DNA from: JANQHS01 sp965267505
GTDB lineage: Bacteria; Bacteroidota; Bacteroidia; Cytophagales; CCMP332
Assembly (NCBI GenBank): GCA_965267505.1
Contig: OZ254081.1
Coordinates: forward strand, 1,550,001 to 1,614,000
Direction of reading: 5' to 3'
Length of the DNA: 64,000 nucleotides
Below are positions 53,966-63,000 of this stretch, piece after piece; position 1 is the first letter of the stretch, and each line of letters starts with the position of its first letter. The position numbers and the translations under genes are program-made. Under the pieces are notes generated by a model. The model did no database searches. It had not been told where the DNA came from and was given only the letters and a program-made list of their open reading frames with translations.

Positions 53966-56092
53966 ATGAAACCATTATACTACCTACTATTAGCAATGTT
54001 GGTATTTTGCGTGGTACCAACTGACCTTGAGGCTGCGCCAAAAGCAAAAAAATTTAAGAAAGCTGGAAACAAGGCCTTGTCCAAAGGCGATTTCGAGGAA
54101 GCCCTCAAGAATTACCTTGAATATGCGGGAATGACTGATGCTGAGCCAGAGATAAACTATAGCATCGGTTTATGCTACCTAAGCATGGAACGCCCTGCAG
54201 CTGCTCAAAAATACTTTAGAACGGTTAGAAGTCAGGAGTGGAAGCCTTACCCTGTAGAATTTGAATTTTATCAGGCAAGAGTTTTTCATTTATTGAGTGA
54301 ATTTGACTCCGCGCATCATTATTACAAGAGGTTTCTTAGAAGGTATAATAAGGATCATGTTGATGACAAGAACCTTCAGATCATAAGCGAGGAGATGGTT
54401 TATCCTGCCATTTATGGTAAGGGATATCTTCAAAATGAAAATCTGATTTCTGTTAAACAAGCAATGGAAAAACTTATCGCCTCAACTGAAGAAGGGCACA
54501 AGCAGCAAGGTCATGGGCGAAAGGTCTTTGTTCAGGAGTTGGGCTCACATATCAATAGTCCTCAAGATGAATATGCGCCTTGTATTTCCTCTGATGGGAA
54601 TCTATTGTTGTTTGCTTCGAACCGGAGCAAAGCTGAAGACGGAAAAAAGGAATCAAAAACAGAGCATCTTTTCTTTACCCAAAAGGATGAAGAAGGAGGT
54701 TTCTTGCCTTCTTCCAGAATTAAGTTTGAAGGAGAGGGGAAGAAGAATTTTGCGCCGATTGCCTATGATTATAATATGACCGGCTTCCTGCTATATGAGT
54801 CGATCTCTGAAACCAATGGGGACATATTCTTTGCTTCAAGAAAAGAGGATAAATGGGGTTTACCTGAAGCTTTACCTGAACCTGTAAATTCAGAATATTG
54901 GGAGCCTAGTGCGGCCTTTAGTAAAGACGGCTCAGTGATTTATTTCTCCAGCAATCGTCCTGGAGGAAAAGGAGGTCTTGATCTTTATAGAAGCACCAAA
55001 AAGGATGATGGCAGTTGGTCCACTCCGCAAAACCTTGGACCAAATGTTAACACTCCGTTCGATGAAGATGCCCCATACATTGACCCGGAAAATTCGGTTT
55101 TGTATTTCAGTTCCAGAGGTCATGCAGGGCTAGGTGGATATGACATTTTCAGGTCGAAGCTTAAAGGAGGAGAACTTCAGCCGGCAGAAAACTTAAGACT
55201 TCCGATCAATTCCCCTCAGGATGACATTTACTTTTCCTGGACCGGGGATGGCACGAAAGCATATTTTTCATCCAGCCGTGAAGATGAAGGCAAGACCAAT
55301 TCAGATATCTTTTTGATGGACTTTTCAAAGTCTACCTTAGATGTTAATGTTTTTGCAATGGCCGACGAAAGGAGAATCAGGATCAGAGATTTTAAGGCCT
55401 GCCTGTATCAAATGCCAGAGGAAACTTTGTTCCATTGTGAGCAGCAAAAACTTAAAAACCAGGCAACCTTTTACATCGTTCCTGGAAAAAAATATCAGTT
55501 GAGGGTTGAGAGCGAGGAATATGGTGAGCATGTTGAAGAGGTAATGGCAGAACAGGACTTTGATCTTGTTTCTTATATAACCAGAAATGTGATCCTTGAG
55601 ATGCCCGAGATTGTTGAAGACACTACTCCTGCTGTAGTTCCGGTGGTGGCTACCATTGAGGAACCAGAACCTGTTGCGGAAGTAGAACCCGTTGAAGAAC
55701 CAAAACCCTCCTCTGTGGACAAGGTTCCTTTTAAGGGCGGTATGTACGGGGTTGGAGATAAGCTTCCGGTTAAGGTCCATTTCCTTTATAATCGTGAGCA
55801 GATCGCTACTCAGTTTTCCAGGGATCAGCTTAACATGTTGTATGATTTGATGGAGAATTATCCGAGCATGAAGGTTAAGCTATACGGCTTTGCTGATTTG
55901 GTTGGTGATGAAGGTTATAACCTTGAGTTAAGTAAGAAAAGGGTGGGCCATGTGGTTGAATATCTTGCTGCGAGAGGACTTTCTGAAGGAAGGCTTCAAA
56001 CGGAAGGAGACGGAGAATTGAACCCGATCGTAAATACTGAAAGTGCGAATCTTGAAAATAGAAGGATTGAATTTGAGATCGTTGCTCTTTAG
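53966..56092 (+). CDS. PorE-like TPR/PD40/CRD/OmpA protein
   Basis: This 708-residue protein has a signal peptide (to DLEAAP), TPR units (about 30-130), four or more PD40 propeller blades (about 205-450: DGNLLLFASNRS, DGSVIYFSSNRPGGKGGLDLYRS, NSVLYFSSRGHAGLGGYDIFRS), a carboxypeptidase-regulatory-like part (about 455-545), a Pro/Glu-rich linker with EPEPVAEVEPVEEPKP, and an OmpA_C peptidoglycan-binding domain (FADLVGDEGYNLELSKKR, ENRRIEFEI). This order is that of PorE, the T9SS anchor protein of Porphyromonas. The OmpA part uses FADLVG where HTD is common, but the Asp is kept. Confidence 0.8.
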   Translation: MKPLYYLLLAMLVFCVVPTDLEAAPKAKKFKKAGNKALSKGDFEEALKNYLEYAGMTDAEPEINYSIGLCYLSMERPAAAQKYFRTVRSQEWKPYPVEFEFYQARVFHLLSEFDSAHHYYKRFLRRYNKDHVDDKNLQIISEEMVYPAIYGKGYLQNENLISVKQAMEKLIASTEEGHKQQGHGRKVFVQELGSHINSPQDEYAPCISSDGNLLLFASNRSKAEDGKKESKTEHLFFTQKDEEGGFLPSSRIKFEGEGKKNFAPIAYDYNMTGFLLYESISETNGDIFFASRKEDKWGLPEALPEPVNSEYWEPSAAFSKDGSVIYFSSNRPGGKGGLDLYRSTKKDDGSWSTPQNLGPNVNTPFDEDAPYIDPENSVLYFSSRGHAGLGGYDIFRSKLKGGELQPAENLRLPINSPQDDIYFSWTGDGTKAYFSSSREDEGKTNSDIFLMDFSKSTLDVNVFAMADERRIRIRDFKACLYQMPEETLFHCEQQKLKNQATFYIVPGKKYQLRVESEEYGEHVEEVMAEQDFDLVSYITRNVILEMPEIVEDTTPAVVPVVATIEEPEPVAEVEPVEEPKPSSVDKVPFKGGMYGVGDKLPVKVHFLYNREQIATQFSRDQLNMLYDLMENYPSMKVKLYGFADLVGDEGYNLELSKKRVGHVVEYLAARGLSEGRLQTEGDGELNPIVNTESANLENRRIEFEIVAL

Positions 56093-56095
56093 AAA

Positions 56096-56671
56096 TTAAG
56101 CGTAGCGTAAATCCAGGCTGAATTTTTCTGGGAATTTACCATGCAGCCCATCGTAATAGCTCATTATTTTTTTCATCTCAGCATCGAGATCGTCTGATAG
56201 GTAAAATACGTCTTTGATTCCGGCCACCTTTCTGGAATAATCAACGAAGCCAATTGCTACAGGGACATTGGCTTGCCTAGCTACATAGAAAAAACCGGTT
56301 TTCCATTTGGTTGCCTTCTTTCGGGTTCCTTCTGGCGTAACGACCATGCAGAGCTCGTCATGGTCATCAAACAGATCAGCCATTACATCCACCATTTTTC
56401 TTTTTGGCTTCCCAAGTTTTGGGTTTCGGTCAATCCCTAAACCTCCAAGAGGTTTCATAATCAGATTAAAAGGAAATTTCATCCATTCCTTCTTGATGGT
56501 AAATCGATAAGGGATTTTCATTTTGCTGAATGAAGCAATGGTCAAAGGAAAATCCCAATTGCTTGTATGAGGAGCGGCGATCAATACGCACCGCCTTAAT
56601 TCTGCAGAATCATTGTATTCAAGTTTCCAACCCTTGGCCCACCAGATCAAATTGCAAATAGCCTTTACCAT
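56096..56671 (-). CDS. Lysophospholipid acyltransferase (PlsC-like)
   Basis: This 191-residue enzyme has the two acyltransferase motifs: HTSNWD (HX4D, catalytic His-Asp) and PEGTR (substrate binding), then TKWKTGFFYVARQANVP. It is short and probably soluble or peripheral. It would acylate a lysolipid or glycolipid; the acceptor is not known. It is separated from the phosphatase by 3 bases and may be read together with it. Confidence 0.88.
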   Translation of the reverse strand: MVKAICNLIWWAKGWKLEYNDSAELRRCVLIAAPHTSNWDFPLTIASFSKMKIPYRFTIKKEWMKFPFNLIMKPLGGLGIDRNPKLGKPKRKMVDVMADLFDDHDELCMVVTPEGTRKKATKWKTGFFYVARQANVPVAIGFVDYSRKVAGIKDVFYLSDDLDAEMKKIMSYYDGLHGKFPEKFSLDLRYA

Positions 56672-56674
56672 TAT

Positions 56675-59600
56675 TTAGTCAATTCTGTATGCAAGGATAC
56701 AAACATCATCGATCTGTTCTGTATCAGACCTCCATTCATCGTATTCTTTTTCTAGGTTGCTGTTGATCTGCCCGATAGGTTCTTCAAACTGTTGGATCAA
56801 AAACCTCTTGAAAGGCTTGTACATATATTTCTTTCCCTTTGGCCCTCCAAACTGATCAGCAAATCCATCGGTAAAGAGGAAAATCAGGTCATCCTTGAGA
56901 ACCTTTATTTTGTTAGTTGTAAAACTCGCTTCTTGTTCAGAGGCTCCAATTGGTCTTTTGTCAGCTTTTATTTCGTATAACCTGATATCTGATTCATTAT
57001 CCAGAACATGCTCGATTTGATTCCCATTGACCCCCAATGGTCCTTTTCCTTTTCTGACCAGGTATAAACTATTATGAGCTCCTGAGTATTGGAGTTCCTT
57101 TGATTTTGCGTTGAAGGAACAAAGGCTAATGTCCATACCATCTTTTACTTCGGTTTCTTCTCCCCCTTGTGGGTTAAGGGTTTTGGTCACAATTTCATTA
57201 AGATTTTCGAGGATTTGACCCGTATCAACCTTTTCCATTTCACGAACAACCCTATTGAGACCATTGTATCCGATGATACTTACAAAGGCACCAGGAACTC
57301 CATGCCCGGTACAGTCTACAGCTGCGAACAACGTGCATGTCTCGCCTTTCCTTTCGGCCCTTTCAATCCAATAGAAGTCGCCACTAACGATGTCCTTGGG
57401 TCGGTACATGATCGAAGAGTTTGGCATTAGATCTTTGATTTTGGAGGCTGGAGGAAGAATGGCGAGTTGTATCCTTTGAGCATAATGGATGCTATCGGTA
57501 ATTTGCCTGTTCTTATTTCCAATTAGCTTGTTTTGTTCTTCTAACTGATCTCTTTGGGCAAGGATCTCCTCGTTTTGGGCTTCAAGCTCAGTATTTGCTA
57601 GTTCAATTTCATCTTTTTGCTCGGTGATCTCTTTTGTCTTTTCCCGGATGATCATTCTCAAACCACGGTTTGAGATCGTCACGGCACCATAGACAAAAGC
57701 AATGAACGAGAATCCATAAAGGGTATATGCCCACCAGGTTTGGTACCAAGGGGGAAGTACAGTGAAATTCATTGTTGAGATCTCGGTCTCTATCCCGAAT
57801 TGATCTCTAGACATTACCTCAAATGAATATTTCTTTCCTGGGAGGTTGGTATAAACAACTTGGTCTTTATTAGTCCAACTAGACCATTCTTTTTCAAATC
57901 CCTTCAACCTGTATTTAAACTGAATTGGATTGGTTCCCTTAAATGAGGAGCTACTAAAGTTGATCTGAACAGGCTTGCGGCTGCTGTTTATGGTAAAATT
58001 TGGCATCCCTAACCCTAGGCCACCAACTAGGATAGAATCCTCACCAAAGCTGACTTCTTCAATTAAAGTATGGGCGTGGTAAGAAAGGTATTCTTTGTCC
58101 GTATGAGCAATGGCAAAAACACCTTCATCTCCTCCAAGCCAGAAGGTATTATCCATTTGCGCAATGGAAAAGATGACTCCATCGCTTGCCCCTACAAAAG
58201 GCTTCCAATGAAAATTAAGGTCCGGATCAAAGTAACCCACCCTAAAGCCATTGGTTTTTTCATAATAGGTTGAGGCCCAGATCTCTTTTTCACCAGACTC
58301 CAGGCTAATGAAAAATGAGTTGATGTTTTCGTCATCAGGATTAATGGCTGCTCCGGGAAAGAAGGAAGATAATTTATGATCGTAAAAGTATAAACCATCG
58401 GAGCTACCAATCATGGGCCACCCCTCAAATATTGAGGGAGTAAAATCACCTAAAGGAAGACCATTTGTTGTATCATACATATTCACGGAAAAAGGATCCT
58501 CCCCATTTTCTGGGTTCAGAGTAATTTGTAATACCCCCAGGTCTTCATGAGCCATCCAGGCTGAACTATTGTTAGAAAACACGACTTTCCTAAAATCCAT
58601 ACCATAGTCAGATTTTGTAGCGAATTCTTCCCATTTGTTTCCTTTATTTTTTAAAACAAGGAAACCATGTTCGGTAGTGACCCATACCATCGAGCGGTTT
58701 AATGGATCCTGTTTTATGAAGTACGGAGCGCAGTCAAATACCTTTCTAATTGAACCTTTTTGGTCCAACTCCCAGACAGCGTTGGTTCCAGCGAGCAAAT
58801 AGCTCGATCGACCTAAAGGGCCATTTACTTTTTCAATTGACCAGCACTCACCGGCAAAGTTTTCCAACTCTACAAAGAGGTTTTCCTCTTGATTCCAAGT
58901 CAATAATCCTTCTGCCGTTCCCAAAAACATGTTTTCTTCGTCGATGAATATCTGATTTACTGCTGAGTTGACTCCGTTTTGTTTTCCAAAGTGAATAATT
59001 GGTGAGTTGAGATCAACCATTGAAACTCCATGATCCATAGCGAGCCATAAGTTGCCCTGTTGGTCAATCATGGTATTTCGAATAATATTACTTTGGAGCC
59101 CTTTTCTACGATTTGTAAGAGGCCAAAGTGCACCGCTTTTTTCGAGGACCAAAACTCCATTTTGACTTGTACCCAGTAGAAAACTTTCATTCCAGGGAAG
59201 GACAGAGTTTATCTTTATGGAGGGAAGATCCAATTGCGGATTTTTCTCATCAACTCTTAGAGACCTACCATCCCAATAGATGAATTTCATTTGTGTGTTT
59301 TCCCGAATCAAAAATTCCCCTTTTCGAACCTGTTTTACCGTGGACAATTCTGAGGTATTTACGCCATAGGCAGGAGCCGGAACCAGATTGCCATTGTCTT
59401 TAATGAGTTTCGGTAATTGATATTTCTCAAATACCAAAAGAGTTTCTTCTAGAGGGAAGATCCTGAGGATATCCTTTAGGTCATACTCTTGGATCAACGT
59501 ATGCTCTTTGTCAATTACGAAAAGAGTATGATCGGAATAGAACCAGGCTTTGTCCTGGAAAAAGATAATGTCCTTTATCCTTCCTATCCTTTCAAGATCA

Positions 59601-59974
59601 TCTCCCAGAATGGTCATTAGATCCACCAATTCTCCGGTTCCATTGGGAAAAACTTTCAAATACCCGAAGGAGTTATCCGACCCAAAGTAAAGCTCACCTT
59701 TAGGCGAGATTCCTAAGGATCTAATGGGGCGTTCCTCAGGGTCATAGATCTGAACCAATTCCTTTCCCTTGAGGTAAACAAGACCTCCATTGTTTGCAAT
59801 ATAGATTCGTCCATCACTTGACTGAATCAGGTCATGGTTCTGGGCATGCTTGGTGGGAAAACTTGATGGCTCGTAATTGACTGTGGGAAGTATGCCATCA
59901 TAGGGTTTAGGTCTCGAAGCATAGCTTTCAAGGTTCAGAAGGATAGCCATCAGGAAAATCACATAGACTTTCAC
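56675..59974 (-). CDS. Sensor-like propeller protein with SpoIIE phosphatase domain
   Basis: This 1099-residue protein has a signal peptide (MKVYVIFLMAILLNLESYA; GTG start), an extracytoplasmic two-component-type propeller (about 30-640), a Y_Y_Y domain (about 650-735), one membrane span (YTLYGFSFIAFVYGAVTI), a coiled coil (about 775-845: EKTKEITEQKDEIELAN, LEEQNKLIG) and a cytoplasmic SpoIIE/PP2C phosphatase (about 855-1095). The phosphatase keeps its metal Asp motifs: FAAVDCTGHGVPGAF, FLFTDGFADQFGG and IDDVCILAY. This suggests a membrane receptor that switches anti-sigma-type regulators by dephosphorylation. Confidence 0.88.
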   Translation of the reverse strand: MKVYVIFLMAILLNLESYASRPKPYDGILPTVNYEPSSFPTKHAQNHDLIQSSDGRIYIANNGGLVYLKGKELVQIYDPEERPIRSLGISPKGELYFGSDNSFGYLKVFPNGTGELVDLMTILGDDLERIGRIKDIIFFQDKAWFYSDHTLFVIDKEHTLIQEYDLKDILRIFPLEETLLVFEKYQLPKLIKDNGNLVPAPAYGVNTSELSTVKQVRKGEFLIRENTQMKFIYWDGRSLRVDEKNPQLDLPSIKINSVLPWNESFLLGTSQNGVLVLEKSGALWPLTNRRKGLQSNIIRNTMIDQQGNLWLAMDHGVSMVDLNSPIIHFGKQNGVNSAVNQIFIDEENMFLGTAEGLLTWNQEENLFVELENFAGECWSIEKVNGPLGRSSYLLAGTNAVWELDQKGSIRKVFDCAPYFIKQDPLNRSMVWVTTEHGFLVLKNKGNKWEEFATKSDYGMDFRKVVFSNNSSAWMAHEDLGVLQITLNPENGEDPFSVNMYDTTNGLPLGDFTPSIFEGWPMIGSSDGLYFYDHKLSSFFPGAAINPDDENINSFFISLESGEKEIWASTYYEKTNGFRVGYFDPDLNFHWKPFVGASDGVIFSIAQMDNTFWLGGDEGVFAIAHTDKEYLSYHAHTLIEEVSFGEDSILVGGLGLGMPNFTINSSRKPVQINFSSSSFKGTNPIQFKYRLKGFEKEWSSWTNKDQVVYTNLPGKKYSFEVMSRDQFGIETEISTMNFTVLPPWYQTWWAYTLYGFSFIAFVYGAVTISNRGLRMIIREKTKEITEQKDEIELANTELEAQNEEILAQRDQLEEQNKLIGNKNRQITDSIHYAQRIQLAILPPASKIKDLMPNSSIMYRPKDIVSGDFYWIERAERKGETCTLFAAVDCTGHGVPGAFVSIIGYNGLNRVVREMEKVDTGQILENLNEIVTKTLNPQGGEETEVKDGMDISLCSFNAKSKELQYSGAHNSLYLVRKGKGPLGVNGNQIEHVLDNESDIRLYEIKADKRPIGASEQEASFTTNKIKVLKDDLIFLFTDGFADQFGGPKGKKYMYKPFKRFLIQQFEEPIGQINSNLEKEYDEWRSDTEQIDDVCILAYRID

Positions 59975-60039
59975 CTTTGCAAGTAACTAAAAAATAAGGT
60001 TAAACAGGATTATTTTCAGTTGAGTACAGGGAAGGGGAC

Positions 60040-63000
60040 CTAATTCTTCATGAGTTTAAATGTAGATTGGGATACTCCATTTTCAAGAGTGATAAAATAA
60101 ACCCCAGCCGGTAGTTCCTTGAAACTAAGAAGCTTTTCTGTTCCCAACAGATGCCTTGTCTCCAATTTGGAACCATGCAGATCATAAACGGTTAGCAGGG
60201 TGGTCCCGGAAATATTATTTAAACCCTGAATCTCGACTTCATCCTTAAAAGGATTTGGAAAAATCTTAACCTCATCAAATCCATTTTCCTTGTTTAGGCT
60301 TTGAACGGCCCCAAGAATTCCTCCATTTGAGTCGTTCGAGCGAGATCTCTTGAATGATTTTCCAACCCTCTTATCGGTATCACAACCAATAGGTGCCTGA
60401 ACAGTAACTACATAATAAAGCCAAGGGTCGTTTATTAGGTTTGGAATTATATCTGTTGTAGAATTCAATGTGGAGGGGAGTGAATCGATCAACTCCCATC
60501 CATTGGCAAAACTGTTTCGGTATACAAAATAGGTGGCATAGCTAAACCCCGAATAACCATCCCAGCTAAGATTAATCGAATTAGGAATTAATCCAAGATT
60601 TTGGGTCAAATGGATGGTTTTATGAGCCTCGCTTAAATTGCTTTCATTCCCACAGGTATCAACCGAACTCAATTTGTATCTCCAGGATCTGAATACGGGT
60701 AAAGCTGTGACATCAATGAACTCACCATCCTGACTGAAAGGCACAGTTCCAATTTGTTGATAGACTCCGGCAGAAGAGGATTCTCGATAAATGTTGTAGT
60801 GAGAAATTCCGGCGAAATAATTCTTTTCCCAAACCACCAGATTTGATCCTGTTAGACTATCTACGGTAACCAAACAAATGGGGTCCCCAAAATTTGGATT
60901 TCCGCCAAGTGATTGGGACAAAGTTCCAAGACAGCCCTGACTATTAGATACGGTTAGATTATATTGCCCAGCGGGAATAGAGACAAGGTCCTCTGTATTG
61001 CTTCCATTCGACCAAACATAATTAAATGGACCCCCGCCACCCGAAGCTGAAACGAATATTGATCCGGTTTGCTGATTGCAAATAGGGAGGTTTAAGGAGT
61101 CAAGGAAAACATCGGGACCCCCATTTTCTGAAACCGAAACCCATATAGAATCGCTGCAACCACTTTGGTCAGAGACCTGGACTTTATAGAATCCGGCAGA
61201 TAAACCGGTTTCAATGGAGTCACTTCCTCCATTTGACCAAACAAAGTTATATGGAGCTAACCCGCCTTCAACGTGGATCTGAGCGGAACCAGTAGCGAGC
61301 CCGCAATTTGTGTTCATTGTGCTTGAAGAAATGCTAAGTGGGGTAGGCTCACTGATATCAAAAGAAGCAATCGCTAAACAACTGTCGTCATCAATAAGGA
61401 TCACCTCATAGGGACCAAAGGAAAGGTTGGAAATATCTTCTGTATTCGCCCCATTGGTCCACCAATATGAATAAGGTGCTGTTCCACCGTTTACGTTGAT
61501 ATCAATTGCTCCATTATTTCCTCCAGAGCAACTAATTGGGGTAATGGAGGAAGCCGTAATACTTGGAGCTTCATCATCTGAGATCAATATTTGTTTGTCG
61601 ACCTTACAGCCCGTTACATCTTCAACTTCAACCATATAGATCCCCGAGGAGATACTATCAATCACCAGAGTTTCGGCTCCATTGGTCCACCTGAAATCAT
61701 AGGGTGGAATCCCACCATTTACATTGATGCTTGCTGATCCATTGTTCATTCCACAATTGGCATTATTTGAAATTGCAGTCACAATTAATTCAGGGGGACT
61801 GCCCACAAAGATGCTATCCAGGCCAATGCAACCGGTTATTGAACTCATGGAATCATAGACACTGACCTTGTATATTCCGGATGAAAGACCTGCAATATCT
61901 TTTGTTCTTTCCCCGTTTGACCATTTAACCGTTACATGTCCCTGATGGCTAAGAAGGGTCAGGTCGATATAGCCATCTTGAACATTAAAGCAACTTTGAT
62001 CCTGAGCTGTAAGGCTTACTCGAGGTTTGGCAGGGTCATTTAATTGGATGGAGTCGGTTGCCATACAACCATTGGTGTCTGTTACGTCAACAGAATACCA
62101 TCCTGCAGAGGCATTAAAAATGAATTGGGATGTGTCTCCTGAAGACCAGTTTACGGAATAAGGTCCGGCTTGTCCGGATATTTGAAGAACCAATGCCCCG
62201 TCGGTGCCATTGCAAATGGTAGGATCGTTCTTTGTTAAGTTAATGAATGGACGGTTGTACCCTGCAATTGTGAAATTCAAAGTATCTGCGCATCCAAGCG
62301 CGTCGGTTATTGAAACGGAATAGTTTCCAGCGGCCAACTGATTTACAAACGGACCTGTTGCTCCATTTGACCATTGAACATTAAAGGGAAATTGCCCCCC
62401 TATCATGGTTACCGAGGCCACCCCGGTATTCTGATTGCAGCTATCAGAATTGAAAGTGGTCAGGGTAGTGTTGAAGGTCACATCGTCTTCAAGATCAATC
62501 ACCCTAAAAAGCTCGCATTGTCTTGAATCCTTTACCCTTACCCAATATTGCCCACTTGGCACATTGAACAAAGTGGATATGGTATCTCCGGTGGACCATA
62601 AGTACTTGTATGGTGGTGTGCCTCCTTGACCAAAGGCAGTAATGGAGCCATTCGACTGAGTACAATTTGGTAGAGTAGAATCGATATTGACGCCCAATGG
62701 CAATGGATTCAAAATCGTAAAGGTATCTGTGGTGATACAGTTGTTGTTCTGGAAATCTGAGTCGGTTATTGATACCCAATATGTTCCCGGTGCAAGACTA
62801 TCTACATCTTGGGTTGTTGGACCATGGCCCCAGATGAAGGAATATGGCGGGACACCCCCGCTCAAACTTAGATCTATACTTCCATCAGTATTTCCTGCAC
62901 ATGACGGATTCATAACTGTGGAGGAAATCAATGGTCTTTCGGGCCCATCAACCAATACCGAATCAAAGTTTGAACATCCAGTTGAATCGGTAACTGTTAC

